DNA from: Macrotrachela quadricornifera
Taxonomy: Eukaryota; Rotifera; Eurotatoria; Philodinida; Philodinidae
DNA length: 64,000 nucleotides
Reading direction: 5' to 3'
Assembly: GCA_022393335.1 (NCBI GenBank)
Contig: JAJEKB010020547.1
Span: 19,070 to 83,069 of the forward strand
In this document: piece after piece, positions 33,603 through 48,900 of the stretch
How the letters are laid out: the number at the start of each line of letters is the position of its first letter
Position numbering within the stretch: position 1 is the first letter of the stretch
Program-made: the position numbers and the translations under genes
The notes under the pieces: generated by a model
What the model was told of the DNA's origin: nothing
The model's database searches: none
Seen by the model: the letters and a program-made list of their open reading frames with translations, nothing else

Positions 33603-36470
33603 ACGATTTATTCTATTTCAAGATAAAATATTAAAAAAAAAAGAAAAAAAAATGTTTGGTTGTGTTTTTAACTACAATTGCACATGCATTACGTGCGTAT
33701 ATTTTCTCTTTTTGTCGTTCAGTGAAGCAATCACATACTCGTAACGCTTTTACGGCACTTTTATTTCAATGGCTGTTTACTCATGCAGCAGTATGAGTAG
33801 GTGCGCATACAAAACCCTTAAAAAATACGTTGTTACATGTTTAATTGGTGTAAAAATGGAATCTAAACAGGAAAGAACAGTTTAAATCACATTTTAAACG
33901 CTGGTTCGATACATTTAAACATGTAATTTTTCAAAAAATTGGTACGTTGTTACCCGTTTTTTAAATAGATCAATATAATTTATACACGTTTGTAGTCGTA
34001 AACTCATTTTAACACCAAAAAATTAATAAAAAAAGTGTTTTGATATGTTTTCAAATAAATTCGATTAATTGTGTTGACAAAGACATTCGTTTTTACCTAT
34101 TATTTTAGAGTTTTCGAGACCAAAAAAATGAGCTCTTAATTTGGAGTTAACAAATTTTTAGTTTTTAGCGAAATTTTAGCTCACAGTTTCCACATCCCTA
34201 TTTCCGACTATATAAATAAAGACTCTTAACCATGTCGAGTCGACTAATGATACTTGACAAACGTCAGTACGCAGCTAAGAGCTGAAATTTGCGGAACAAG
34301 AAATTATCAGACCTTGCTTGAGAGATTCATCAGACTGCATGTTCTTGATATAGTTATATGTTTTAACACAGTATCCTCGCATTTTATAGGAATTTATGGC
34401 AGTTTCATCGTCATTTTATGATGATGAATTTGAGTTGATATTCTCATCTCATTCACTATCATCTAAATCCACCGAATTCCAATTCTTAGCACATTTGAAT
34501 AGACTAGTGAAAATTTAGCTACATTTTACTTTCTCGCACTTACCAACACTCCAGAGGCTATTTTAGAATTTTGTCAAAAATTGTTCTTATAAAGTTGAGG
34601 ATTTTTTAGATATTAAAAAATTAACAGAATTTCTCGTGTGATACATTAGAAGATAGAACATCAAAAGCTGAACAAAATTATCTACTTATGGCATACCAAG
34701 AGTAGTGGCAGTGACACTTCATTACTTTGTAGTAAGCTTTAAGAAACTTTCTTTCTATATAGTCTAATAGAGAGAAGAATGCTCTATTTTTCTATACTAT
34801 TTGATATTACTTTAACCAATATTATAATAATAAATTTTCGATAAGACCTGATTTTTTAAGAATACATGTTGATTGTAGTAGATTATATTGGATGAATGGA
34901 TTAGATGAATATGCTTTAGATTTCAAGTTTGAATCGCTTAACATATTGTATTAAAAAAGTAAAATATTCTATAAGATCTAGCATTAAAATCTCTACAATT
35001 GACACAAAGTTGCTTATTTTATAGTTGTACTATTTAGTTTGAAAATCAATAAAACTGTTATATGCACAACTTTTGACAATTTTTGGATTCATTTATTTTT
35101 CTTCATTATCAACACATAGCTGTGCTTTGTCTGACGTAGCTTGTATGTATTTTTCAAGTTATACAAGAATAAATGGAAAATATAATTCGGTTTTGTCGAT
35201 TGATCTATATTCGTTCATCAATTATCGCTTTCAATATAAATCTTTAATTAAAAGGTTATGTTGTAGAGCTTTTAACGCTGAATCTTATAGGATATTTTAC
35301 TTTTTTAATACAATATATTAAGTGATTAAAACTTAAAATCTAAAGCATATTCATCTAATCTACTCATCCAATATAACCTACTACAATCAGCATGTATCTC
35401 TAAAAGAGTATGCCAAAAAGGCCATTATCATTGGTCATAATATCAAAAAGTTATATCCAACGTGTATTCCAGACTTCATCCAATGAAAATTGTTTCGGAT
35501 AGGAGAAAACAGCTAGAACTCAAATAAAGAATTCCATGCAAAATGACACGTTCATCTCAAAGATACGAATAATAAATGAGCGTAGAGCAAAACAGATTTG
35601 TATTGCAATTGATCTGACCTTCCATCAAAACATTTCAAATGGTAAACGGTACTTGTTGTCTTCGAACGATCATCAATGAATGATATGTGATTATCAATTG
35701 ATATTGATGTTGCATTATGTTTCTTGAGGAGACAATTGATCGAATAGAAATAGAGTTAGAATAAGAGCATAGTTGTTAATCACTGTGTAAAAGGAAAGAA
35801 TCAAAGTGAGTGTATTTGCATCTCTATCTGGATCATATTAAAAGTGACATAAATACCGTTTGCTTCTTGCTTTTTGAATATTGATTTTTTTTCACTTGAT
35901 GATAGATACAATGCTTGAAAGTGGAAAAAATCAAACCAAGTTTTATTATCATAGATGTTTGATCCATTGTTCATGTCTTTTACTAACAAGACAAAATAAC
36001 AGTAGTCTATCTTTCGAGGATATTAAACAGATAACGATTCGAAAAGTGTGTCACATTCCTTACTATTAGAGTGTTTGTAGTGAAACATCAGACAAGTGTC
36101 TTGTATCGTATTCATTTCGCATAATTAGAAAAGAAATCCTTTTTTTTCAACTGTTATCTACTTTGATATCAATCTCCGATTATAGTATTCAAACTAGACT
36201 TTTCACGCTCCGAGATCGAACGGATGAAAAGACTTTTATATACAGAGTCAAAGAGGAATAAAACGACTTATATCATATAGAGGAAAATGCTGAGTATTAG
36301 TCGACACTACTCTCAATGACTTATTTATAGTTTTGACTCGCGAAGACCTGCAAGATGATCTCTTAGAAAATAAAACCTAAGTAACTCGATGTTCAAATTT
36401 TCAGGATATGAAGATTTAGTCCTGTCATGTGAACATCTCTAGTCCGACCTATTCCCTTCTGTTGTAAACC
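33603..36470. other. Intergenic with a foldback element
   Basis: No gene is supported. The inverted repeat at 34795-35455 is listed separately. The remainder is A+T-rich with no recognised motif. Confidence 0.4.
34795..35455. mobile_element. Foldback element with arms of about 180 bases
   Basis: The left arm (34795-34990) and right arm (35265-35455) are inverted copies that share GATTGTAGTAG, TTAGATGAATATGCTTTAGA and TATTAAAAAAGTAAAATAT. Similarity weakens toward the outer ends. No target duplication was found. The open frame at 35073-35321 spans the loop and right arm and is not a gene. Confidence 0.65.
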
Positions 36471-36657
36471 CCCCTCCACAATAAAAGACCCCGGGTCTTC
36501 TATTATGATGTCGCGAATCGCAGTTTTTTCGCGGAAAAATTGCCGTACCCCTATAGGGCGTTTTTCCAAAATTTTCGCCCCAGGGGGGTCTTCTAATATG
36601 GGGGGGTCTTCTATTATGGGGGGGGGGGGGGCTTTTATTATAGGGGGGGGTTTATTT
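36471..36657. mobile_element. G/C-homopolymer MITE
   Basis: The ends are inverted: TTGTAAACCCCCC on the left and GGGGGGGTTTATTTTA on the right. Inside are repeated words TCTTCTATTATG and AATAAAAGACCCC and several G-runs. It lies just after the RNF213-like gene. Long G-runs may also carry assembly length errors. Confidence 0.5.
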
Positions 36658-36973
36658 TAAAATGTAGAATAATGCGCATTATGATATAGCCGTTCGTTTA
36701 TCGGCCACTTCAGTTATTTTGTAAACTATCACATCTTTTACTTCTATTATTGTATCTTATGTTTACGCATTACTCTATAACTGACAATGTCGAGTGCAAA
36801 TTCGATCAAAACTGTTTTGAAATCCATTCGATGAATCACTTTCATTTTCGGATTTGAAAAAAAAGAAGAAAGAAAAATAATCGTTAGCAATCGAGAAGAA
36901 ACGAGCAAAATAAAGAAATTGAATAATTTTTATAAAGCAAATCATTTTTAATTTTTCCAAGAAACTACGACAG

Positions 36974-39900
36974 TTAAAAACGATAACGATTTCTGTTCGA
37001 TAGATTTGGTCCGGAGGGTTGTTGCTGAGGTTGAGATGGTCTTTCATCAACAACATGTGACTCACACTGCTTAGTTTCCAAAGCTTCCAAAAGAATAAAA
37101 GCATGTTTCAAACAAATTTCTTTTGGAAGTTCAATCGGATGAAGAATTTCCTTGTTCACATCTCCTTTCCACATATCCGTTCGTTTGATATGATCATTCA
37201 ACGGTGCATTCCAATCGATGCCGACTTTTGGCAGTAACATACGTACGAATAAACGCTTTAACATACCGATCCAACGGTGGATATCACGCAAACGTTCGTC
37301 TATCTGGGGATTATTGAAGATATTCTCGATGAAAGGCTCGAGGACAGAGGGTCGGTCTTGATTGTTCATTATTTGATCGGCGAATTTTCCTCGAATCTGT
37401 TCACGAAGAATACGATCAAACATAGATTCTTCTATTAGTTCATAAAGATCGATTATATAATCCAGAGACAACAATGCAATGACTTTTTGTTCGAATAGGT
37501 TATTCTTCTTTGTCAACGATGAATGCATATAATCTTGGACAAATTTATGCATTGTTAATTGATTGAGAATCTCCTTATTCGTCACAGAGTGTAAATAGAT
37601 GAGAACGTATTCTAATGATCCTACCCAATGCCAAATACAGTCAGAATCTTGTTGGTCGATAAATGTTTTAATTTGTAATCGCAACGTTTGATCGAGAAGT
37701 CGTTGTTCAAAACGCTGTCGTATTTCGTTAATTAGGGAAGTATCTTCGTGATAGAATTCATGTTGATAATGGAAAAAATGCATTTGTTTCGTGTCAATAA
37801 AAGGTAATGAACTGATCTCATTCCTCAATGTCCATTCGACCTCATCGAAATCATAGAGAATCTCTTTACTCATGCCATAATCAGTATTGATTGTCGCAGC
37901 TTTTTCAATCAATTCTGTTCGCACTGCATCTGTATCGAAACGAAACAAATGTTTCTTCTGAACAGATTGGATAGGAATCGGATATTGACGATCATCAGAT
38001 GAATGGACTTGAACATGAAAACAATCAATGAGATCATTTTGTAATTGTGCGAGAGTTTGTAGAACTGCCACTAAGTGTACACTATCAGTATCGCTTGAAG
38101 TGTTTAACAAGAACTGAGATAAATAGATGGGATTGTCGAGTGTTAATTTTCCACCGTTGAAAGTCACTTCTTTCAACGTTTTTTTAGCCCAAACATTCTG
38201 AAATTGTTTATAGATATTTTCCAGTTGTGGATCGTTCTTTAAATAATTAGTGATTAATTTCGTTTTGGCATCATTTCGTGTAAGTCGATACTCGAAATTG
38301 TGTATGAGATAATTGGTTAACTTGATGATCGGATATAAGTATTGAATCTGATCATAATGGACGCGATGTTTGAAGACTAAAGTCGTTAACGGATAGAATT
38401 GATCAAAATCCGTAATAAGTTGAAGTTTTCGGTGAAAATCATCGATGATATCAATCGAATAAATCTGATTGATATTGAAGAAATTCAATAGTGGATATTG
38501 GTTATGATCTTCAAGCAGTTCATCGACATAGTAAGTAGTGATAAGCTTTTGATTATCACCATCGACAAAATTGCTGTAAGCAGATTTGTAGATCCTTATC
38601 TCATTGACCACAGAATGAGTAAGTGGAAGAATCAGCTTGGTCTCAATGGCTATTTCCAGTTGTTGGACTGTCCCAGGGGAATTCAGATAACCGAGAAGAC
38701 AGAAATCTCGATCAATGATCTTATTGATCAAATGATACATCCACACATAGATCTCACTGCTATGTGATAGATCTTGTCGTAGTAAGATGAAATCCTGTTC
38801 AACTTGCTTCTGGAAATAAGTACGATAGAAAGGAGAAGCATGTGGCATACGGTTGAAGTCGTACAAGAACAAGAAGATAGATTGCGTCAATAGATGAATG
38901 AAATGAATAGAGATCGGATGTTTCAGATATTGATGAGTAGTCGCAGATGCGTTGTCATTCATCCAGTTGCTTTGTTTGTGTTCTTCGATATATTTTGAAG
39001 CCATCTTCAGCGCTTCTTCTCTGCTTAGTATCACATGCGGTGCATTTACTTTCCAATCATCACCATCCTTGACAACATGGACATTCGTTTGGCAAAGTGG
39101 ACATGACTTTGTTGGATCGAGTGGATTATCCTCATTGAAATAGAACAGCCATGAACAATTCGTTGAACAAAGAAAAAAATAAAATCCATCTTTTTCTCTC
39201 TGATCCAGTAGGGTAGACATCTGGATCCATGCTATGTCATTTGCTGTAGAAATTCCAATGAGGGACTCGAAATGTCTGAAATGTCCAGTATAATTCTTTG
39301 GTACTTGCTGATTCCCATTGAAGAGAAGAAAACTCCAGTGAGTTACTCTTCCGATCGATCGGAACGAAATAAGAGCAGCTATAATGTTTAAAATAACCAA
39401 ACGTTGATGAAAAGTTGCCGTCGGCAAAAATGGTTGGAGTCGAAAATAGGATTTCTCGTCGAAATTAGTGCAGAGAGCCACGATCAGTTCGTATCCAATA
39501 GATTCAAAACAATCGATCAATTCTTTTTTTATATCTTCTTCTTTCAATAAGCTCAGGAATGATTTATCGACTTCTTCGTAATGCATGTAAAATCGTGCAT
39601 AGTAATGAAGAAACCAAATGAAGAAACTGTAAGCTGACTCTTGTTTTGCACGGCATCCTCGAATTAAGTCTTTTAGTTGGTCGTTGGACATGTCCGGTCG
39701 AAGTAATTCATTGATACGAACGAATTCTTGACAATGTTTCAACAGAGGTATTGGCAATATATGTTGGTATTGTGACTTCGACAGTGATTGATCATGTGGT
39801 CGAATGATCATTTGTTTAATCCACTGAGTAGTTCGTTCTTGAAATTTCGCAGCAATTTCATAGGGTGTCATTTCGAAAATAAGACAAAGTTGTTTGATTA

Positions 39901-42900
39901 TGAATAACTTCACTGTAGAATAAAATGGTGAAGTATCTTGCATTAATTTCTTGTCGATATCATTCATAACTCCATCGCTATAATCAAGTTTGAGAGCATA
40001 TACATAAAACTGAAGGTAGTACTGCAGCCAAGCGATAGAACAAATCTGTTCAAGCTTCTGTTCATTATGTTCAGAGCTGAGAAAGTCTAAAATATTTTTA
40101 AATCGATCGAAGGCTATTTTAAGTATAATAATCAATTTTTTTGAATAATCACTATCATTGATAATCAGATGCATATAAATGTGAGTGGTTAGTAATATTT
40201 CCATAGTTTTTTTTGAATCATTTGATTCGCGTAAACAAAGATTGATAGTTTCGTATTCACCTTTTCTTACAATTCTTTCTTGTTCTTCTTTGGTTATCGT
40301 CGATAATTCGAGTTTTTTATTAATAGTGCAAAGGATTTTCCCTGCATATTTGTACAGATAGAGGTGATCTGGATCGAAATATTTGAGAATATCAGTACAT
40401 TCCCTATCATTACCAAGACACCAATTTCTTAATAATTCCAATTCAAATTTGATCAATATCTGATCAATTCGAGAATTGTCCATAGCTGAAGATGAACGCT
40501 CAAAAATGATTCTTTTTAAATAATTAATGAGATTTTCAATCTTTTTTGTAGCAGTGAACGCCTCATGGAAACCAGAATATTTATAAATCTGTTGAAATGC
40601 ATCGAGCAATTGCTCATCAGGAAACAAAAGAGAAATACAGTTGACTAAACGAAGAAATGAATGAAATTTCTCCAAATTCTTGATATCATATTGATACCCG
40701 CGAAGCAATGTTGTCAGCCGTTGTGAAAGAAAACCATAAGCAGTGATCAAATCTTGCATATTGGTGACACGAGCAATGACAGATGGAGAAATTAAAAGTT
40801 CAATTAGATTTAAAAGAGCAAGTTCGATCAAGGGATGACCATCGATTTCTAATATGACTCGCTTATTAACACTGGCTCGAGGTGAAATGAGGTAGAAGCC
40901 ATCATTCATAATCGACAGTTGATAAAAAAGATCACTCTCATTTTGAATAGGTAATGCCTGATGAAGAAGTTTTTCTTCTTCCAATGAAAGAAATTTCCGA
41001 GCAATCTCGAAGATTCTCATCATTTCACACAGATCATCCGAATGGAAAAGTAGATATTTCATTTGATCTTTAGCACTGATTGAAAAATTAGTCGAGTTGA
41101 AGATGTTCTGAATAAATGATGATGGCAATTGATGAATATTCATTTGATTTCGAATTAAAGTCAATTGATCATGAAAATAGTGTAAGAATAGTTCAGAATC
41201 ATTGAGAATCTTTTCAATTGATTTGCTATAGATACTTCTGCTACACAATTGTTTCCAAGCCCAATCAATTTCTTGAGCCTCTTGAACGATAGTTTCTCGT
41301 ATTTGACAGATCATTTCGTACTCTGATTGAGCATATGGCAATCGTAAATGCAATATTAATGCAATTTCAATGTTCGAGTGATTGTTCATGGATAAATCAA
41401 TTTTCTCTATAGCTTGTGTCCAGCACATCATCCATAATGAACGAAGTTTCTCAGCAGTATGTTTCTCCATCGCAGAAGAAATCAAAAAGAGATACGAATC
41501 GATTAATGAATGTCGTTCAAGATGCGCAAGAAGTAAGGAGAGATAATGTTTAACAAATAATGATATTGTTTCTATCAGAGCGTCATAATTGGAACGAGAT
41601 GAACCAATAATCATTTCATTGGTTAATAGATCTCGTCGCCAATCACGAAAGAATTCCTTGGTAGTGTTGGTATAGTTGATAGATCTGATCAAGTTGAGTA
41701 AACAGTCTTTAATCCTTGTGCGTAATGATGGTAAATCTTGTTTGTTGTTTACCTTGAGTGAACTAAGTTCTTCAATAATTCGATTACGACGTTGATTAAT
41801 CTCTATTTGTAAATGTTTATTCATCACTGTATACCGAAACTTGCTCAAACATTGTACAATCAAAGTGTCAAACTGACGTTCATCATCGAAGAAATTGAAA
41901 TAGTCAATCAAATCATAATACGATGGAGTGAGAAGAATTTCTCGAGGAATAGATCGATACTGTTGCTGAAGATCATCTATCATTAGCGTGATCCAACGAT
42001 TAAAGAAGATATTAATGGTGGATCGATTAAGTAAATGACGTTGCAAATGAAATATCAAACAAATACTGTGTGATTCACTTAGAACTTTTTGATCATGTAA
42101 GAGATATTTTAACATGGAAATATGTTCATGTTCACGATGATAATCGATATGAATGATCAATAAACGAGAATTATCAGTTTGATAAAATAATTTCAATATC
42201 TCGAGTAAGTCAGATTCTCGTTTGAAATGACTTAAATAAACTTCGACGATCTGTTGACGATTATTGTCAATAGTGGTGCAATCTATTACATCATGAATCT
42301 GCGTATAGGTGTAAATGAGAATATTTGGACGTTGACTCTGTCTAATGAAAGAATTAATCCACGATGAAAAAGTTAAGTCAGCATGGATTTGATAGTATTG
42401 TTCAATAAGATGATCGATTTTATTATTTTTCGATACCAGAGATAAATAGAGAGGTAAATCAAAAGAACTGGTCTGAATCAATTGATTTTGACATCGATCA
42501 AGGATATTCGTTTCCTCTTGTTCTTGATCTGAGATATCCATAACGAGATTGAGAAGATAATCCGGATGTGATTCTAGAAAGGGACAATTCTGTAGACGAA
42601 TGTCTGAATTGAGTTTAATCGAAAAAATATCATCGATCCATTTCTCTAATTTTGATCGGATTCTTCGAGATTTCTCATCGATTAGACTGTTCGTATCTAT
42701 CAAATGTTTCTCGAATCGATTAAGAAATGGAGGATCGTACCAATCAAGATCATTTCGATTAACAAAAACAATACAAAAGAATTGATCATCAATGACACAT
42801 CGTGGACGATAGAGAGATCCTAATGCAATTCGACAATACTTCTTTCGTCCAAAATCCGAAAAGTTTTGATTGAATAGATCGTAAAGGTTATCATAGAGAT

Positions 42901-45900
42901 GACCCAATCGACGAAAGAATAATATGATGTTAGTCTCAGCATATAGGATGATATCCATCAATACTCGAAAATTGTATTCTTCTGTATAGGTTGCCGTGGA
43001 GCAGAAATCATCACAAAAGGTACTACCAATGAGAGTACGTGTTGAAAGTGAAGGATATTTGATATTGATGAATCGTTGAACATAATCGAATGTACTTTCA
43101 TTCTCACCAATCAGCATGAGAAACCGACCATGCCGCGTTTGAATATTCTGATCAAGCAATTGATTAAAAGTAGGAGTTGAGTATTGAATGAAATCGTTGT
43201 CCTTCTGCATATGTTCACAAAACTTCGACCACATAAATTTTGAACCATCGACAACACCATCAAAATTGATGGATAATTGCAAACGAATGATTTGAAAGAG
43301 ATTGTATGCTTCATTTATCTGCTGACGTAGATCTTGTGCAATACCTCTAATCAATGAATAATAATCACGCAAGCCAAAATAGTATTGCTTTTTCTGGTGT
43401 TTTAAATAATCCAACAGGCTTAGATAGGCTGCGGCGAGACCTTCAATAATCGATTCACTTAATGGAACTACTTGTTGATCATCTGCAAAGAGCGATTCTG
43501 TCAATCGTTTGGCGATGGTTTTCAGATCATCAAGATCAGCATCAGGACAGGATAAGTGAAGTGCTCGATTCATTTTCGATGCATCCAGGCGCCAGTTAGA
43601 CAAACCCACAAATCCATGCCGACATGTTTCAATCTCCAGCTCACTGTGTAGCACTTTCAATGGGTTGTGAGGTGAAAATTCCGCCAGACCAATTTCATCG
43701 AATACAATCACGGGTAATAGTTTCAATGCACTTTCTGCCTTTATATATCGATCAGCTCGAGAAAACACAGTAAGAATGCTTTCTGATGTACAGTTCTGAG
43801 AGCCTTGATACGAAACTGGTATTAATTCTGGCAATGTGGTGAAGGTCGAACATTCAGATATCGTGCCTTTTAGATTGCTTGTCACTATTTGTACAGCTAA
43901 GGTTTTGCTAGAACCAGGTTTTCCACACAAAATCACTGGGATATGAGTGAGAATACAAGTGAAAAGGACAAAGACATTATCGGTCAATGCGCGATTGATA
44001 GCGATGCCTTTGGGCAATACCATACGGCTGATCAATGCTATTTTCTCTCGTTCTAATAATTTTTCTAGAGGAAAACGAGACGTCTGTGATGTACATTGGT
44101 GGATATATTGTTCGATGCTAGTCATATACTTCTTACGTTCGTCAGATGAGTTCAATCGAAAATAGTAACAGAGAAGTAATGCTAGTAAACTGGCGCGTTG
44201 GATTGGATTGGCAGACAATGCAGCCAATTCAGTGGGGAGATCGTCGTAACAAATGGAAAACTTATAGAACCAGCTGTAAAATCGACGAAATCGAGCTACA
44301 TCGCGTAAAGAAACACTACTGACATCTTCAAGTCTTCTCAAATAGTTCTGAGATTCGGTAATCAATTTCACAATGCAATCGAACCAGGTCGCTTCAGTGG
44401 AAAGCTGTTCACAGCTTATTAACATTGCTTTAACATAGCTTGACTCAGTAGCTGTGTCGAGGTGACCGTAATCCCAAATATGTTCTAGCATCGATTCAGG
44501 AACCGGTACTACCGAATAGAGTAGAACAGATCTGAGATGATTATCTCGATGCTGAATCTCAAAATGATGTTTCTTAATACCAATTGCCTCAGATAATTCA
44601 CCTAAATCATGTTTCCGACGATATGGATTACACGCACCCAAGAGAGCAAGATTCTTTGGTAATGCTTTTCCCAATAGAGCTCTTTCACAAATGATCTCTT
44701 TGAGTAGACCAATACTACTGGTGGTATTGAACTCGTCAAAAAATACCCACACTTGTGTATTTGTCTTTTGGTCCAAATGTTTTTGTGCTTTCTGAGAATA
44801 TTTTGTTAGTACATCAATGATCTGCTCATTGGTCACACCAGCGTGTATTCGAAATATTTCTAACTCATGATCGAGCAGTTTTTCACACAAAAATTGAATC
44901 AATGCGGTCTTCCCACATCCTATCATATTCATTAGTCAATATTCTTTTATGTGAAGAAAGAAAATTCCTACCTGTTTCACCCATAATCAAAACAGGTAGA
45001 CCACTTTGAATACGCATATAGATCAGAAGCATTTTGATATAATTATCTGCTGTTAATATGTAGGTCGACTCCAGATGAGCCGCGATTCGTTTTTGAAACG
45101 CTTTCATATCTTCATCGGTTGATTGAAACTCTTGTGTTTTTTCATCCTTCGATTTTGTAGGTCGAATGAGTGCATTGTCTGGCCCAATACAGCGGGGGCA
45201 TAATTGTTCGTCGTACTGATATTGCATGAAACAGACTGGACAGATTGCTTTTGCGATCAGATATTTATTCGATAGTGTAATCAGTCGAAGAAAGAATTGT
45301 TCGTGAGTCATCGAATTATGGTTGGTGAGGAACTGTTGACGGTCTTCACGGTCGGATGACGATGAAGTTCGGAATAGAAATGAAAATAGAGAACGTAAAG
45401 GTGTATTGGTTCGAGCCGATGCATCATTGATCAGTCGATAGTATTCATTAAATTCATCGATTAATGATTGTGGAATAGCGTCGAGGGATTTATAGATGAA
45501 CAGAGGTTGATGAGTTTCAGTGAAGATCAATGTAAATGGTTGGACTTTGTCCCATCGAATAATGGCTTCGCTAAACGAAGAAACTTGTTGTGCATTCACA
45601 ATGGATCGTTGTAAATGACGAACGGCTTCTACACTCAACGAAGTAAATTGCTTCGAAGCATTCAATAAATTCTTCAAAATATCGATACGCAATGATGAAT
45701 CTACGAAATATTCAGCTTGAAAATACCCACATTTATAAAAGCCGGAGAACAAGTTGTAATATACTGCAATGAAGATAAACAATTGTGTCCAGGAGATAAA
45801 GCGTTCGTTCTTTCCAGAAAGAAAAGAACTCTTTAGAAGACGAATACAACTTTGTTTGTTCAGGATATCCATAGAATCATCATTAATATCCTTCTTAGTA

Positions 45901-48900
45901 ATGCTTTCATCATGAATAGCGCGAATATAATTCGCTACGAGCTGTATCTTTGAGTCATTGTTCATGTCCAGCTCATTCCAATCAAGATACTCGATCTGTT
46001 TCTTAGTCAAATACTTACACAGGATCAGATTATTGCTTAGATCACTGAGGTAAGAAGAGGCATCGAGCTCGATATAGATCGGTATATCCGTAGAAAGATA
46101 GACTGGCGTTTGTCCAAGACGGAAACAACGAAATAGAACGAGACAATATAGGAATTCGCTCAGTTGTTGAACATTATCGACAGGACCAATATCGATGTGG
46201 AGAGCAATTGATGCTGTTGACAACTGAATTTCTTTGGCACGCAATCGTTCTCCTAATGCATTTATATCCATATCACCACTGATAGAAAACTTGATATAGT
46301 GTTGGCCTTTTTCGAGAATTTGATTTCGTATGAAAGTTGTCTTTCCCAAACCGGTGATTTTCGATCTAACTAAGGTACATGACTTTTCCACCATTGGACG
46401 AATGATTTCTCGTAGTTGACTTTCGTCTAATAGATCAGGATCGTGTATGATGTGAACAATTTGATGCATGGTCAGACCATTGACAAGACGTAATTGGCTA
46501 GGAGGAACTGTTGTGATTATTCCAAAGCAAAACCAATGTTTAGGATATCGTTCGATTAGTTCGCTGAAAAGTTGACTTGCTTTATCGAGTAGTAACATAG
46601 ACAAACGTTCAGGACGAATTAATTGATGTAATGTTTGAGAATAGAAACAACGGTAAATGAAAGCTTCTATCTCTGCCCAATGAGTTTCTGTTGTACAGAA
46701 GAATAACCGATTTGCTTTCGGTAGTATATTGTTTCGTTGAAAAAGCGAATAGATCGCTCGTAGTATTCCATTGTCATCTGTTTGAACTAACTGTACTGCC
46801 GTTATTTTCGAATTGTTACTCTGAAGTGGTGAATTTTGAGGCGCATGCTGGATGTTGAGAATGCGAGCTATGTTCTTCAGTCGGTCCGTTGTCTCGAGAC
46901 TTCTCTGTGGAAGTAATTTTGTTTGAATCAATTGCAAATCGATTCCGATGAATTTCAGAAAATGGTATCCTGGATGATTAGCAGCTAGCAAATTTTTACC
47001 ATAGAGAAAATCTTCTACAAGCCATAGTTGTTGATAGGAAAAATAAGTTAAATCACAACATGTTTGGTACATCGTCACTAAGCCTTCGTGCCATTGAGTT
47101 AAGTCCTTTTCTAGTTGATGCTTGAATTGAATCAGTTCATCGAAGTGACCTTGATTACAACTGAATTTTCGTTTGGATAGTGGAAGCGCTTTCACTACTG
47201 GATAACCAGCTGCATTCAACGATTGTAAATTATTGACGATTGCCATTATAGTTTCTATTAAAGTGACCAAAGGTTTCAGTTGATCAATGGGATGATCGAT
47301 ACTGTTTGCGCGTTGATTACTATCGTGATTGGCAAATCGAATAAGACGTGCGCGATCATGAAGTTCGATTAGATCATCGAGAGATGTTGGTTCCCAGTCA
47401 GGATGAATGATGTGAACATCAAATTGATAGTCAACACCATTGAATTTTTCGTTTGAGACATGAACACAGAAGTAAAAATGAGATTTTTCTATCATATCTA
47501 ACATACGTTTGCGTTTTGATTGTATTTTGTTGATAACATAGTTCTGAATACGTCTAATGCTTGATAAAGACTTACGACAAGATTCTAGACTATTCGGAAT
47601 ATTGTTGAACTCATGTTGATCCAATAAGGTTTGAAAGCAAATCAAGATATCAACGAGTTGTAATGATTTGTTCTCAGGAAGAGATGTGATCTTTTCATTC
47701 ACCTGTATCAAAAATCGTTTGAGAAGGACGAAATCTAGAACAGTTTTGGTGTTAATAGTTGTTTCGTCCCAATCATCTACTGCTTCTCTCAAATCATTAA
47801 CATCAGAAGGAGTCAATGAGTCGAGAAATGCTAATAGTTCTATCGATGAGTTCAGTTGAGCTATGAAATTTTGTACGGTTTCGAAGTCTTCTTTTTCATA
47901 CCGATCACAATAATTTCGATAAGTTTCGATGCAAGTTTTACTTGATGTCTGCTCATCGAAATGAAGAATCGTCTGGAATACTGAAGTGGTATCCGATGTA
48001 GCAATATTGTAATGACTCATCAGGTAAAGATAACCTTTGCAGATTTCTATGATACGTGTCTGATGTTTCCAATAATTGAGCAAGAGTTCCAAGTTAGGTG
48101 CATCGTGCTCATTTAGTAATGGAGTGAATATCTTTACTTCATGATCGATGACATTCTTATTAGGAAACAGTTTGTCCAGTTCAGAAATGAATGGCTGATT
48201 GTTTTCACAACATAAAGAAGTCAAATGAGCGATTAATTGATCAAGTATTGATGCCAATTGTTCCAATGTAGCGAGACACGTTTTTGGTTCTTGAAGAGTC
48301 TCGTGGGTGCGATGCTGTTTGAGGAAGTTTCGCCAAACAGTAGTCTCTACTAACGAATAAAGGCGATCAACCCATGGTTTGATCTTTTTGATATCATCTG
48401 GTATTTCAATTAGTCGCATTGACACTTGATTATTTTGGAATGTCATACGTTCCAATAGGTGTAGATATCGTTCTTTATCACATGCTTTTGTACAATAAGT
48501 GTCGAGGCATAATTTGACTCGTTCTTTGAGTTGATCAAGCAACTTTGCTTTTCGATTGGTCTCATCAATTAATTCTTTGAAGGTACTTTTTTTACGTCCA
48601 TTTTCGGCAATCAAATTCCAGATATCAAGAACAATTATCTTTTGCTCAGAATTCAGTTTATTCCAAGACTGGATCTGATTGGGGAAGAAACCATGTATTT
48701 CCCAGTCTTCATATATATTCATCAGCTGTTTGATAAGTTTTATCTGCAAACCAGGAATATGGAAGGAATTGTCAAATAAAATTGAGTAGATAGGTGACGT
48801 TTCGCTAGGTTGATATAATGTATCGTTGAATAAATCCCTTTCATTTAGTTGAATATTGTCACATACTATTTCAATCAAATCGTCCACAAGTAAACTTGAA

